Shown here in pieces: positions 54,628 through 64,000 of a stretch of DNA of 64,000 nucleotides. This DNA comes from Rs1 sp038900335 (GTDB lineage: Bacteria > Pseudomonadota > Gammaproteobacteria > Pseudomonadales > Balneatricaceae), in contig JBBMRB010000001.1 in the NCBI GenBank assembly GCA_038900335.1, positions 62,001-126,000 of the forward strand. The letters are read 5' to 3'. A model generated the notes under the pieces. It was given only the letters and a program-made list of their open reading frames with translations. It made no database searches and had not been told where the DNA came from. How positions within the stretch are numbered: the first letter of the stretch is position 1; every line of letters starts with the position of its first letter. The position numbers and the translations under genes are program-made.

Positions 54628-55641
54628 ATGAAAGTAGCAATTTTAACTTACCAGGGGGCGTCATTATTTGAGCTAGGTTGCGCTGTCGAGCTGTTTGCAC
54701 TAAAAAGGCCTGAGTATGAGCATTGGTATGATACAGAGGTCGTCACTTTTGATCAGGGGTTGCTATCCACCACTGGTGCATTACAGCTCGTTGCGAAAAG
54801 CGTGCAAAATCTTGATGAGTACGACATGTTAATTATACCGAGCTGGCCTACTAACATTGATGAAAGGGCCTGCACTGCGTTAAGCTTGGATACTGGCACT
54901 ACTGTCTCAGCTGCTGCATCTACTTGTTTATCAATCTCCCTCTCAATTGACCTATTAATCACGCAGCTCAATAAGTTTTATAGCGATGAAAAACGTATTT
55001 ACTCGTTTTGTTCAGGATCATTCTTATTAGCACAAGCAGGTTTGTTAAATGCCAGGCAAGCGACCACCCATTGGCAGTATGCCAGTGTGTTTGAGCAGCG
55101 TTTCCCACACATTAGCTTCGTTGCTGATGTGCTGTATATTTATGAAGATACTATAGGTACCTCAGCAGGTAGTGCTTGTGCACTTGATTTAGGTATTGAA
55201 ATAATTAGGCACGATTTTGGCCATGCTATTGCCAATGAAGTCGCTAGGCGTTTGGTGCTATCTGCTCATCGCAGTGGTGGTCAATCGCAATACTCTACGG
55301 CGCCAATTCTTAAACAAACAGGGGTGTTTGCCAAGGCTTTAGATTGGGCGATACAACATATTGATCAAGTGATTAGCATTGATAAGTTAGCGGCGATCGC
55401 CTTGATGTCCAGGCGCACATTTGATCGAAAATTCAGAGAAAACTTTAATACCACGCCGGGGCAATGGCTGATAGAGCAGCGCCTAAGCTTAGCTAAATCG
55501 ATATTAGAAACCCAGCCAATGCAGATAGAGAGCGTGGCTCAGTGTGCAGGTTTTGCTAATGCGACGACATTAAGGCATCATTTTAGAAAGTCTTTTGGCA
55601 TTACGCCATTACAGTATCGCAAGCAGTTTTTAGCTAAATAA
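54628..55641 (+). CDS. GlxA/FtrA-type regulator (DJ-1/PfpI fold + AraC HTH)
   Basis: 337 aa. Residues ~1-200 form a DJ-1/PfpI-like sensing domain (VAILTYQGASLFELGCAVELF, YSFCSGSFLLAQAGLLNARQATTHW). Residues ~235-335 are an AraC double HTH (MSRRTFDRKFRENFNTTPGQWL, GFANATTLRHHFRKSFGITPLQYRKQF). Likely activates the divergent rhodanese gene; the inducer is unknown. Confidence 0.9.
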   Translation: MKVAILTYQGASLFELGCAVELFALKRPEYEHWYDTEVVTFDQGLLSTTGALQLVAKSVQNLDEYDMLIIPSWPTNIDERACTALSLDTGTTVSAAASTCLSISLSIDLLITQLNKFYSDEKRIYSFCSGSFLLAQAGLLNARQATTHWQYASVFEQRFPHISFVADVLYIYEDTIGTSAGSACALDLGIEIIRHDFGHAIANEVARRLVLSAHRSGGQSQYSTAPILKQTGVFAKALDWAIQHIDQVISIDKLAAIALMSRRTFDRKFRENFNTTPGQWLIEQRLSLAKSILETQPMQIESVAQCAGFANATTLRHHFRKSFGITPLQYRKQFLAK

Positions 55642-55660
55642 ACATTGAGCTAGCTGCCAA

Positions 55661-56617
55661 TTAAGATAGCAGCTGATCGTAATAAAAGCTGACAAAATCC
55701 TCAGTTTTATTAGCTTTGGATCGCAGTTGCTGATTAAGCAGTTCAATCATGTTCAGCGCAGCAGGGGGTAGCGTAAAGTCTTTTCTGCTTACTAGGTAGA
55801 GCGATCTTGAGCGTATAGGCTCAATGATCGGGATGAATATTAAATCGCGAAAACTGTCTGCCTGCGCCGCGAGTGCTGGCAGTACCGCAATGCCTAATGA
55901 GTGCTTAATTAAAGAGCTTAAACCGTTAGGGTTAGATGCCTCGATGATGGTTGACTGGCTTGGGTAGCAAATAATATTTTGCTGATCTAATGCCTCTAAC
56001 TCGGCTCTAATTGCATTTTCAGGCGTTAAATATAGCATTTTCTGGCTGCTTAAGTGCTGCCAAGTAATATTCTGTTTATTGGCAAACTCATGATCTTTGG
56101 TGACAACCACACCATATTGATCTGCTAGCAATGGCTGATACAGTAGCTGTGCTGATTGACTGTGATTGCTGCCTATACCAAAATCAGCCGATTTATTAAT
56201 CACGTGTTGCTCAATATCACTGGCACCAGCTTCTATGATCGAAATATTAATTTTAGGGAAACTTTGATGATACTGCTTGATCAGTGGTGGAATAATAATA
56301 CTATTGCCAGTAGGTGAGGTAGAAATAGTAATGTGCCCGCGCTCTTGTTCAGCACCTGCTTGTAAATCATCTAAGGCTAGTTTGAAGTCAATAATTAAGC
56401 GATTAGCCACTGGGAAAAACCGCAATCCTTCTTTGCTGAGTGTCACTTGGCGAGTCGTTCTATCAAATAGCTTAAGCCCAGCTTGTTGCTCTAACAGCTT
56501 GATGCTGGCGGTTAGTGTTGATTGCGTCACGTTTAAAGCAGCGGCTGCGCGGGTGAAGCTACCGGCATTGGCGATCTCAATAAAGGCGCGTAGATGTTTG
56601 ATAGATATATTATTCAT
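55661..56617 (-). CDS. LysR-family regulator, divergent from ydiJ
   Basis: 318 aa. HTH (ISIKHLRAFIEIANAGSFTRAAAALNVTQSTLTASIKLLEQQAGLKLFDR) and a substrate-binding domain. Divergent from the D-2-hydroxyglutarate dehydrogenase gene with 186 bp between them, so it very probably controls it, perhaps sensing 2-hydroxyglutarate or a related acid (inference). Confidence 0.9.
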   Translation of the reverse strand: MNNISIKHLRAFIEIANAGSFTRAAAALNVTQSTLTASIKLLEQQAGLKLFDRTTRQVTLSKEGLRFFPVANRLIIDFKLALDDLQAGAEQERGHITISTSPTGNSIIIPPLIKQYHQSFPKINISIIEAGASDIEQHVINKSADFGIGSNHSQSAQLLYQPLLADQYGVVVTKDHEFANKQNITWQHLSSQKMLYLTPENAIRAELEALDQQNIICYPSQSTIIEASNPNGLSSLIKHSLGIAVLPALAAQADSFRDLIFIPIIEPIRSRSLYLVSRKDFTLPPAALNMIELLNQQLRSKANKTEDFVSFYYDQLLS

Positions 56618-56803
56618 TTTTTTTGATTAATCGATTGAATTTTATTGTTTGATTGATAAGTGATAATTCTGCATTATATAGCATATAAATTCTAGTGGTA
56701 TGCCATAACCAGCTTAGTTATAGGCTTGTTTAAGTAATAAGCGCTAAAAAAAGCGCAAAACCATAGACTAAAGAGCCGAGCCCAGCAGATATTTGAGAGC
56801 CCC
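56618..56803. promoter_or_regulatory. divergent promoter region LysR / ydiJ
   Basis: 186 bp, AT-rich centre (ATTCTGCATTATATAGCATATAAATT) with partial dyad symmetry that could be a LysR site; no exact T-N11-A box was pinned down. Confidence 0.4.
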
Positions 56804-59800
56804 ATGATTCCTAGACTTCCTGATCCACACACACCTGATGCCCAGTATTTAGAGTTTTTAGATAGGCTGCGCGATACTAACTTTAGCGGAGACTTAAGCA
56901 GTGATTACGCCCAGCGCGTAGTGCTAGCTACCGATAACAGTATTTATCAAATATTGCCGCAAGGCGTTATTTACCCGCGCAATATTGATGATTTGGTATT
57001 GCTGGCAACACTGGCTGGTAGGGAAGAGTTTGCACAGGTGGTATTAACACCAAGAGGTGGTGGTACCGGCACTAACGGTCAATCATTAACGGATGGTTTA
57101 GTGGTTGATATGTCTAAGCATATGAACAATATTGTTGAAATTAATGAGCAAGAGCGCTGGGTTAAAGTGCAGAGCGGTGTCGTCAAAGATCAGCTTAACG
57201 CGGCGCTTAAACCGCTCGGTTTATTCTTCGCACCTGAGCTATCAACCAGTAACAGAGCAACCATTGGCGGTATGATTAATACCGACGCCAGTGGCCAAGG
57301 TAGTTGCATGTACGGTAAAACCCGCGATCATGTACTGTCGCTAACCACCGTTTTACTCGATGGCAGTGTTTTAGATTCAGCTCCCGTTGATGATCAGCAA
57401 TTAGCAGCACTATCACAAGGTGATAGTAAAATAGCTAACATTCATCGCTTGGTTAACAGTATTAATGATGAGCATAGCTCGCTAATTAATGAAAAATTCC
57501 CACCGCTCAATCGCTGTTTAACAGGGTATGATCTTGCGCATATTCGCAATGAGCAACAACAATTTAACTTAAACTCAATTTTGTGTGGCAGTGAGGGCTC
57601 CTTAGGTTTTATTGCCCAGGCCAAGCTTAATGTTTTACCTATCCCTAAATTTGCAGCCTTGGTAAATATTAAATACGACAGTTTTGAAGCTTCGATGCGT
57701 GATGCTAAAGAGCTGATGAACTGGCAGCCAACATCAATAGAAACTATTGATTCAAAGGTTTTGAATTTAGCAATGTCAGATATTGTTTGGGAATCAGTAA
57801 CGCAGTACTTTCCACAAAGTGCAGATGAGCCGGAAATAAAGGGTATTAATTTAGTTGAGTACACTGGCGATAATGAGCTTGAACTGACAGAAAAAATTGA
57901 TAAATTATCAGCACATTTAACACAGGTAGCAGGGCATGCAGGTAAAAGCTTTGGTTTCTCGATTGTTAAAGGTGCCACTAATATAAATAAAGTATGGGCT
58001 ATGCGTAAAAAAGCAGTGGGGCTATTAGGTAATGGTAGCGGTGAAGAGCGACCAATCCCCTTTGTTGAAGATACCGCGGTACCACCTGAGCACCTAGCTG
58101 ATTTTATTATGGAGTTTAGGGCCGTATTAGATAGCTATCAGTTAGCGTATGGCATGTTTGGCCACGTTGATGCAGGTGTATTACATGTGCGCCCAGCGAT
58201 TGATATGAAAGATCAAAAACAAGCTGCGCTGATTCGCCCGATCACCGATGCGGTGGTTAAATTAACTCAAAAATATAATGGCTTGTTATGGGGTGAGCAC
58301 GGTAAAGGTGTACGCTCTGAATATTCACCCGCTTTTTTTGGCGAGTTGTATTTACAGCTGCAGCGTATCAAGGGCTGTTTTGATATTCATAATCAGCTTA
58401 ACCCTGGCAAAATAGCCACACCTGTTGCGCCTTTTGGCAATAGCGCTGTCGGCATTGTCGATAAAATAGATATCCAGCTGTTAAAAATAGATGAAGTGGC
58501 GACACGTGCGGATTCTGATCGTACTATTAGCCGCACTGCACGTGAAGAGTTTAAGCAGGCAATGTATTGTAATGGTAATGGTGCGTGTTATAACTATGAC
58601 CCAAATGATGCGATGTGCCCATCTTGGAAGGTGACAAGAGAGCGTCAGCATAGCCCGAAAGGCAGAGCATCATTAGTACGCCAATGGCTATTTTTAATGG
58701 AGCAAAAGAACGAGCGCTTTGATGCCAGTAGCGTGCAGGCAAACTCGGTGCTGAATTTTCCAATAAATGCCTATCAACGTATTCGCAACTCTATTGCTAA
58801 AGCCCGCGGTGAATACGATTACTCACACGAAGTGCATGAGGCGATGATGGGCTGTTTAGCCTGTAAATCATGTGTGGCGCAATGTCCGATTAAAGTGAAC
58901 GTGCCTGATTTTAGATCTAAATTTTTAGCCCAGTATTACACGCGCTACCAGCGACCTCTTAAAGACTACCTAGTCGCTAGTTTAGAGTATTTGATACCGC
59001 TATGGAATAAAGCGCCTAGGCTTTATAACGGCGCTATAAACTCACGTATTGGTACTGTGCTGCTAGCTAAAATTGGGATGAAAGATAGCCCGAGTATTAG
59101 CACACATTCACTTAGTGCTGGTATGAAGGCGCGCGGTATTGGCTATGCAAAAGCGTTGGACTTTAAAGCCCTTGATCCGCGCCAAAAAGCAAAAACAGTG
59201 GTCATCGTACAGGATGCATTCACTAGCTTCTTTGAGGCGAACTTGGTATTAGATGTTTGTGATTTTTTAACTGAACTTGGTTATTTTGTCTATATCGCAC
59301 CGTTTAAGCCAAATGGTAAACCTCTTCATGTCCATGGTTTCTTAAATGCCTTTAACGCAAGTGCACAAAGTAATAGCGACATGCTCAATGCATTAGCGGC
59401 ACACGATATTGCCTTAGTCGGTATAGACCCATCGATGACACTGACTTATCGCCAAGAGTATCAATCAGCCGGTATAGAGGCGCCTAATGTGTTGTTGCTA
59501 CAAGAGTGGTTAATTGATAAAACGGCAGATTTACAGCGCATTGGTCAATCTTTAACGGCGAAAAACTATCGATTACTAGCGCACTGTACCGAGAAAACAT
59601 CAGCGGCTGCCAGTAATAAGCAGTGGCAGAAAATTTATCAAGATATGGGCCAACAGTTGGATATAGAAGCAGTAGGGTGCTGCGGTATGGCAGGCACCTA
59701 TGGCCACGAAACCAGCAATATCGATAACTCTAAAGCGCTGTACAATATGAGTTGGAAAAATGCGGTTAACAAGCTTGATTCAACCGTTTTAGCTACCGGC

Positions 59801-59890
59801 TTCTCTTGTCGCTCGCAAGTTAAGCGCATGGATCAAAAGCTGATAGACCATCCGCTACAAGCGCTAATAAAACGTTTAAAAGCGCAGTAA
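56804..59890 (+). CDS. ydiJ: D-2-hydroxyglutarate dehydrogenase (YdiJ type, FAD + Fe-S)
   Basis: 1028 aa, cytoplasmic or membrane-peripheral. FAD-binding PCMH domain at ~45-280 (LTPRGGGTGTNGQSL, APELSTSNRATIGGMINTDASGQGS), FAD-oxidase C-terminal domain (~300-545, GHVDAGVLHVRP, WGEHGKGVRSEY, NPGKIATP), then a ferredoxin-like region with the cluster CLACKSCVAQCP, and a C-terminal CCG-type domain (HCTEKT, GCCGMAGTYG). Close in length and motifs to E. coli YdiJ (1018 aa), which oxidises D-2-hydroxyglutarate. It removes the by-product of SerA. Single gene. Confidence 0.95.
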   Translation: MIPRLPDPHTPDAQYLEFLDRLRDTNFSGDLSSDYAQRVVLATDNSIYQILPQGVIYPRNIDDLVLLATLAGREEFAQVVLTPRGGGTGTNGQSLTDGLVVDMSKHMNNIVEINEQERWVKVQSGVVKDQLNAALKPLGLFFAPELSTSNRATIGGMINTDASGQGSCMYGKTRDHVLSLTTVLLDGSVLDSAPVDDQQLAALSQGDSKIANIHRLVNSINDEHSSLINEKFPPLNRCLTGYDLAHIRNEQQQFNLNSILCGSEGSLGFIAQAKLNVLPIPKFAALVNIKYDSFEASMRDAKELMNWQPTSIETIDSKVLNLAMSDIVWESVTQYFPQSADEPEIKGINLVEYTGDNELELTEKIDKLSAHLTQVAGHAGKSFGFSIVKGATNINKVWAMRKKAVGLLGNGSGEERPIPFVEDTAVPPEHLADFIMEFRAVLDSYQLAYGMFGHVDAGVLHVRPAIDMKDQKQAALIRPITDAVVKLTQKYNGLLWGEHGKGVRSEYSPAFFGELYLQLQRIKGCFDIHNQLNPGKIATPVAPFGNSAVGIVDKIDIQLLKIDEVATRADSDRTISRTAREEFKQAMYCNGNGACYNYDPNDAMCPSWKVTRERQHSPKGRASLVRQWLFLMEQKNERFDASSVQANSVLNFPINAYQRIRNSIAKARGEYDYSHEVHEAMMGCLACKSCVAQCPIKVNVPDFRSKFLAQYYTRYQRPLKDYLVASLEYLIPLWNKAPRLYNGAINSRIGTVLLAKIGMKDSPSISTHSLSAGMKARGIGYAKALDFKALDPRQKAKTVVIVQDAFTSFFEANLVLDVCDFLTELGYFVYIAPFKPNGKPLHVHGFLNAFNASAQSNSDMLNALAAHDIALVGIDPSMTLTYRQEYQSAGIEAPNVLLLQEWLIDKTADLQRIGQSLTAKNYRLLAHCTEKTSAAASNKQWQKIYQDMGQQLDIEAVGCCGMAGTYGHETSNIDNSKALYNMSWKNAVNKLDSTVLATGFSCRSQVKRMDQKLIDHPLQALIKRLKAQ

Positions 59891-60039
59891 AGTTTTTTGC
59901 TCATCAGCGATCTGTATAAACTATGGATCGCTTAATCATTAAAATATCTAGGGCAATAGTGATACTATTGATATGAACATGAGTTGATGAGTAATATCAG
60001 CAATAAATAACGATAGATACCAAGTAAGAGGCAAGTTAA

Positions 60040-60687
60040 GTGAGTGGTAATATAAAGCATTACATTTTTGGCTATGGCAGTTTAATTAATAGTATATCGC
60101 GACAAGTAACCGGTGATACTGGCCGCGCTGTGCCTGTTAAGGTAGCTGGCTTTAGCCGCTATTGGGCCAAAATTAGTGAAGGCTTTGGTATGAGCTCTGT
60201 AGTAGTGGTGCCAGATAATGAAGATGTTAGTGCTAAATCTAAATGTAATGGTGTGCTAGTTGAAGTGAATGAGTCAGAATTTGGCTGCTTTGATGAGCGC
60301 GAGCGTGGTTATCAGCGAGTATTAGTTGATGTAGCTCAAGTGGAGTTTTATGACGATGCTGATAAGGCGGCATTATCTGGCGCTAACAGTGAAGTCAAAA
60401 TTTGGCTTTATCAAACCAATACAGTGATAAACCCATGTCAGGATTTTCCGGTGGTGTTTAGCTACCTAGATGTTATTTTAGCGGGCTGCTTAGAGTATTC
60501 AGCAGCGTTTTGTGATGATTTTTTAGAGATGACCCAAGGCTGGCAGTTTGCGGTATTAAATGATCGACAAAATCCAAGGTACCCACGAGTGCAGCCAAAT
60601 TTAGATGTGCTGACATTAGAGCCGCTCATCGCGAAGAAGTGCCTATTAGAGCAAGGCCAGTTAAGTAAAGGCTATAAAATAGCATAA
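60040..60687 (+). CDS. gamma-glutamylcyclotransferase-like protein
   Basis: 215 aa from a GTG at 60040 (AGAGG 9 nt upstream). N-terminal YIFGYGSLIN is the GGCT-fold signature; FDERERGYQRV supplies the acidic catalytic region. Longer than simple GGCT proteins, with an extra C-terminal helical part. Substrate (gamma-glutamyl dipeptides/amines) unproven. Confidence 0.8.
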   Translation: MSGNIKHYIFGYGSLINSISRQVTGDTGRAVPVKVAGFSRYWAKISEGFGMSSVVVVPDNEDVSAKSKCNGVLVEVNESEFGCFDERERGYQRVLVDVAQVEFYDDADKAALSGANSEVKIWLYQTNTVINPCQDFPVVFSYLDVILAGCLEYSAAFCDDFLEMTQGWQFAVLNDRQNPRYPRVQPNLDVLTLEPLIAKKCLLEQGQLSKGYKIA

Positions 60688-60800
60688 AGCTAAGCAGCTG
60701 CGATTAAAAGTTTGGCCAAACAAACCAGATTTTAATGATTATAAAATTTGCTATGTTAGAATACGCGTTTTTTACTATCACCATTATCTCTGGATTTAAA

Positions 60801-61433
60801 ATGACCAAAAATACGATCGTTATTGGTATTGCAGGTGCTTCTGCATCTGGCAAAACCTTGCTGGCAAATTCTTTAATTGAACAAGTCAGCCGTACAGGTC
60901 AAGAAAGTATAGGGATGATTTGTGAAGACTCGTACTATAACGCTCAAGATGAGTTGACAATGCAAGAGCGTCAGCTCGTTAATTACGATAGCCCTAAGTC
61001 AAAAGAATTTGATTTGTTATGTGATCATATTGAAGCACTATGTGCTGGCGAAAGTGTGCAGGTGCCGCAATATGATTTTGTAAACCATACCCGTTTTACT
61101 GATAAAGTAACGCAAGAGCCAAAAACAGTGATCATTATTGAAGGTATCTTGTTATTCACTCACAGACGCTTAAGAAAGTTGTTTGATGCTAAAATTTATG
61201 TCGATACGCCATTAGATTTTTGCTTTATTCGCCGCTTAAAGCGTGATGTCAGTGAGCGTGGCAGAACCATGGATTCAGTAATCCATCAATATGAAGATAC
61301 GGTTAGGCCTTCTTTTTACAAGTTTATTGAGCCAAGTAAAAAGCATGCCGATATCATTATACCTGATGGCGGTCAAAACGAAGTGGCGTTAGATGTACTA
61401 TCAACATACATCAATAAGCTATTGATAAAATAG
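60801..61433 (+). CDS. udk: uridine kinase
   Basis: 210 aa from the ATG at 60801, the usual length; the frame is open further upstream to 60735 but the extra segment is not conserved-looking. P-loop GIAGASASGKT, DSYY, NYDSPKSKEFD, the lid and FYKFIEPSKKHADIIIPDGG. Phosphorylates uridine and cytidine in pyrimidine salvage. Confidence 0.94.
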   Translation: MTKNTIVIGIAGASASGKTLLANSLIEQVSRTGQESIGMICEDSYYNAQDELTMQERQLVNYDSPKSKEFDLLCDHIEALCAGESVQVPQYDFVNHTRFTDKVTQEPKTVIIIEGILLFTHRRLRKLFDAKIYVDTPLDFCFIRRLKRDVSERGRTMDSVIHQYEDTVRPSFYKFIEPSKKHADIIIPDGGQNEVALDVLSTYINKLLIK

Positions 61434-61472
61434 AGTTTTAATTTCCGTTTTTTGATTGAACTTGAGCATTAT

Positions 61473-61504
61473 AAAGGCGTCTGATTAATATCGACGCCTT
61501 TTTG
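61473..61504 (+). terminator. udk terminator
   Basis: AAAGGCGTC / GACGCCTTT stem with an 11-nt loop and a T5 run, 40 nt after the udk stop. It lies between convergent udk and pabB. Confidence 0.85.
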
Positions 61505-61533
61505 CGTTAAGGGTACAAGGCAGTCGCTACTAC

Positions 61534-62949
61534 TTATTGTCGATCGCTTGTTTGCAGGGCATCTAGTAGATTATTCACCTTATCAAACGTCTCTTGGTAC
61601 TCATCTGCTATTTCAGAGTCCGCGACAATACCGCCGCCAGCCCAACAGTGTATGGTGTTGTTTTGTGCCAGTAAAGTGCGAATGGTAATGCTGGTATCCA
61701 TCGCACCACATAAACTGATATAACCGATGCTACCACAGTAAATACTTCTACGATGAGGTTCTAGCTCATCAATAATTTGCATGGCTCTTATTTTCGGAGC
61801 GCCGGTAATTGAGCCACCAGGAAAGCAGCCCTTGAGCAAATCAATAGCGCTTTTGCCCTGTTCAAGCTTACCACTCACCGTGCTGACTAAATGATGAACA
61901 TTTCGATAACTTTCTATACTAAATAGTGCAGGTACCTTAACGCTGTGCAGCTCGCACACTTTAGATAAATCATTACGCATTAAATCGACGATCATTACGT
62001 TTTCCGAGCGATCCTTTTCAGAGTTAATGAGGTAGTCTTTATTTTTTTGATCTTGTTCAGTGTTATTACTTCTAGGCTGAGTGCCTTTTATTGGCTGCGT
62101 TAAAACGTGGCCTTGCTTATCAACACTTAAAAAACGCTCTGGGGAGAGTGATAAAATTGCACCGTGTTCGGTATCTATAAAAGCTGAAAAGTGAGTAGGG
62201 GCAACGCTGCGCAGTTTAAGATAAGCATTAAAAGGATCACCTTGAAAATTAGCGCTAAAGCGTTGGGCGAAATTAACCTGATAGCAATCACCGCTGAGAA
62301 TGTAATCATTAATCTTGGTTAATGCTTGTGCGTACTGATTTTTGTCCAAATTGCTGGTAAATGAAGAGCTTAACTCAAAGTTATCGCAGCTAGTGGGCGC
62401 AGCTGTTTGTATAATCTTAACGAGATCATCAATATCAGGGTTAGGTAGGCTGGTATTAAGCATTAAATAACAGTCTTGTTGCTGGTGGTCAATAATAATA
62501 GCCCAGCCATACAGACCTAAATGCATTTGCGGCAGTAAAGTATCGTCTTCAGCGTGCTGTGGCATCTCCTCAATACAGCGCCCTAAATCATAGCTAAAGT
62601 GCCCTAATAAACCGCCACAAAAAGGAATTTCTTTATCGGGGTATTCAGCAAATACATAATTTTTAGCATCAAGTTCTTGGTACATCATTAATAATAAAGA
62701 TGCTGCATGAAACGGATCGCTAATATCATCGATATTAAACGCTAAATTCTCGCCCATGAGCTGCTCGTTATTAAAGCTTAAACGAGCGCTCGGTGCCGCA
62801 CTGATAATGTCGTAGCGCCCGCGTTGACACTGCGTGAAGCCGCTATCAAGTAGTACAGCGTGGCCTAGTTCTCTAATACGTGAAAAATATTGAGTACAAG
62901 GTATTTTATAATCTAGGGCAACATACTTTAACAACGTCTGATCTCTCAC
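61534..62949 (-). CDS. pabB: aminodeoxychorismate synthase component I
   Basis: 471 aa, starting at GTG 62949 (no good RBS, so the start is tentative). Chorismate-binding domain with the PabB-specific PIKGTQPR, ENVMIVDLMRNDL, GGSITGAPKIRAMQIIDELE and the terminal AGGGIVADSEIADEYQETFDK. Makes 4-amino-4-deoxychorismate for folate with PabA, which is not in the window. Confidence 0.95.
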   Translation of the reverse strand: MRDQTLLKYVALDYKIPCTQYFSRIRELGHAVLLDSGFTQCQRGRYDIISAAPSARLSFNNEQLMGENLAFNIDDISDPFHAASLLLMMYQELDAKNYVFAEYPDKEIPFCGGLLGHFSYDLGRCIEEMPQHAEDDTLLPQMHLGLYGWAIIIDHQQQDCYLMLNTSLPNPDIDDLVKIIQTAAPTSCDNFELSSSFTSNLDKNQYAQALTKINDYILSGDCYQVNFAQRFSANFQGDPFNAYLKLRSVAPTHFSAFIDTEHGAILSLSPERFLSVDKQGHVLTQPIKGTQPRSNNTEQDQKNKDYLINSEKDRSENVMIVDLMRNDLSKVCELHSVKVPALFSIESYRNVHHLVSTVSGKLEQGKSAIDLLKGCFPGGSITGAPKIRAMQIIDELEPHRRSIYCGSIGYISLCGAMDTSITIRTLLAQNNTIHCWAGGGIVADSEIADEYQETFDKVNNLLDALQTSDRQ

Positions 62950-63078
62950 TTAATACAAAAAAAACATTTTACCGCTCTCTTAAGAACAAGGCGATACAAT
63001 GCGTAACCTTTTACTAAATATCGATTAATAACACGCACAGTAACAGCAAAATCTATTCATTGGCTAAATTGCGCGCAA

Positions 63079-63108
63079 AAAAAAGCCAATAATAATATTG
63101 GCTTTTTT
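63079..63108. terminator. intrinsic terminator upstream of pabB
   Basis: AAAAAAGCCAAT / ATTGGCTTTTTT, 12-bp stem with a 6-nt loop. It is a few bases past the stop of the minus-strand TRAP gene and can work on both strands. Confidence 0.88.
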
Positions 63109-63127
63109 GTCATCATACTCGCTATTG

Positions 63128-64000
63128 TCAGTAGCCAAATAACCTGGGCAGAAACAGCGAGAGCTCAGGTACAAAGGCAATCACGAATACAGCAATGGCG
63201 GAAACTGCAGCGAAAGGCAGTGCTTTAGATGTCACTTCCTCTAGAGAGATATTTGATATCCCGGAGGCGACAAATAAATTTTCACCCAGCGGTGGGGTGG
63301 CAAAGCCTATTGATAGACAACAGATCATCACAATACCAAAGTGTACTGGATCAATACCTAGGTTGTAAGTTACTGGCAATAATACCGGCGTTAAAATCAT
63401 AATAGCCGCTAGTGTTTCCATAAACATACCAACGAATAGTAAGAAGCCAATGATCAAGAACCAAATGATATAAATGTTGCTGGTAATACTCAGCATAGAT
63501 TCAGCAACAATCGCCGGGATTTGATACTGCACTAATATTCGGCCAAAAACAGTCGCTGTAAAGAGAATCAACAAGACCCGCCCAGATAACCAAGTCGTGG
63601 TTTCAAGGGATCTGAAGATATCTTGCAGTTTTAATTCTTTATGGACAAACACACCGATGAACAAGGTATAAAAAATCGCAATAATAGCGGATTCAGTTGG
63701 GGTAAACCAACCAGAATAAATACCACCTAGTATCACAACAGGCGCCATAATCGACCATTTACCCTTTCTTGCCGCATCGGCAACAATACATAGGTTCCAA
63801 TCTTCACCGCTACCCTTATAGCCAAGCTTTTTACATCTAAAGTAGTTTAAAATAATTAAACTCAGTGAGATAACCAAGCCTGGTATCACACCTGCAATAA
63901 ACATTTTGGTGATCGACACACTTTGAAAGCTACCGTATTTCTCGATCGCTTCAAAAGGTACTGATAAACCAATCGCCGATATTCCATAAATTACCATAGG
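63128..64000 (-). CDS. TRAP transporter large permease (C-terminal part, cut by window end)
   Basis: The frame is open to the last base. The visible ~290 residues begin PMVIYGISAIGLSVP, an internal segment of DctM proteins, and include FTPTESAIIAIFY, FMETLAAIMILTPVLLPV and TPPLGENLFVASG. Nine or so membrane segments remain. It is different from the DctM at 17807-19135; genes for its partners presumably lie beyond the window. Confidence 0.93.
   Translation of the reverse strand, partial: PMVIYGISAIGLSVPFEAIEKYGSFQSVSITKMFIAGVIPGLVISLSLIILNYFRCKKLGYKGSGEDWNLCIVADAARKGKWSIMAPVVILGGIYSGWFTPTESAIIAIFYTLFIGVFVHKELKLQDIFRSLETTTWLSGRVLLILFTATVFGRILVQYQIPAIVAESMLSITSNIYIIWFLIIGFLLFVGMFMETLAAIMILTPVLLPVTYNLGIDPVHFGIVMICCLSIGFATPPLGENLFVASGISNISLEEVTSKALPFAAVSAIAVFVIAFVPELSLFLPRLFGY

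Noticed and set aside
57442..57978. 178-codon minus-strand frame within ydiJ
   Set aside because: Antisense shadow of a well-conserved gene.

Overview
The window comes from a moderately AT-rich chromosome that looks like a free-living, probably marine, aerobic gammaproteobacterium. The support is the CysB, RluC, TrhO, RraA and PabB homologues, a complete leucine/isovalerate (liu) operon, tyrosine-catabolism genes, two TRAP transporters, a YdiJ-type D-2-hydroxyglutarate dehydrogenase, and c-di-GMP and NO-sensing proteins. I cannot name the genus. Most of the window is intact chromosomal sequence.

Layout: 1-4078 holds the end of a YebC/PmpR gene and rne (RNase E with a repeat-rich tail). 4079-5235 is a long gene-free region shared by the rne leader and the rluC promoter. 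5236-8564 is rluC, a KfrA-like coiled-coil DNA-binding protein and cysB. 8687-13339 holds threonine aldolase, rraA, a small membrane protein, an exo/endonuclease/phosphatase-fold protein and a 2-hydroxyacid dehydrogenase. 13407-16555 is a fumarylacetoacetase / VOC protein / MarR / maleylacetoacetate isomerase cluster with a promoter whose spacer contains a palindrome. 16760-20841 is a LysR gene and a TRAP operon. 21199-23904 is an H-NOX gene followed 3 nt later by an HNOBA-PAS-GGDEF-EAL protein. 24304-32968 carries an EamA exporter, AraC, a Vgb-like propeller, an ACT-domain protein, MYG1, a CPXCG protein, GNAT, trhO, beta-carbonic anhydrase and fpr. 33055-40239 is liuRABCDE with a recognisable LiuR operator.

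The most unusual part is 42357-50295. It is a ~7.9 kb island next to a tRNA-Val(GAC) gene, bounded by a 47-bp direct repeat of the tRNA 3' end. It contains an IS3-family element, a chemoreceptor, an EAL-HDOD gene, a DUF4189 secreted protein, an endonuclease I gene and small unknowns, but no integrase. At least four of its genes are broken by frameshifts or nonsense codons, whereas I see no comparable lesions in the surrounding core genes. It reads as a decaying, immobile relic.

After the island come a HAD phosphatase and an S49 peptidase whose junction carries a 218-bp tandem duplication. They are followed by a PAS/degenerate-GGDEF protein, a divergent rhodanese/FtrA-like pair, a divergent LysR/ydiJ pair, a gamma-glutamylcyclotransferase-like protein, uridine kinase, pabB and the truncated end of a second TRAP permease.

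The best candidates for further work are the H-NOX to c-di-GMP pair, the MarR operator pair at the VOC/fah promoter, the relic tRNA-Val island with its displaced terminator, and the duplicated HAD/sppA junction.
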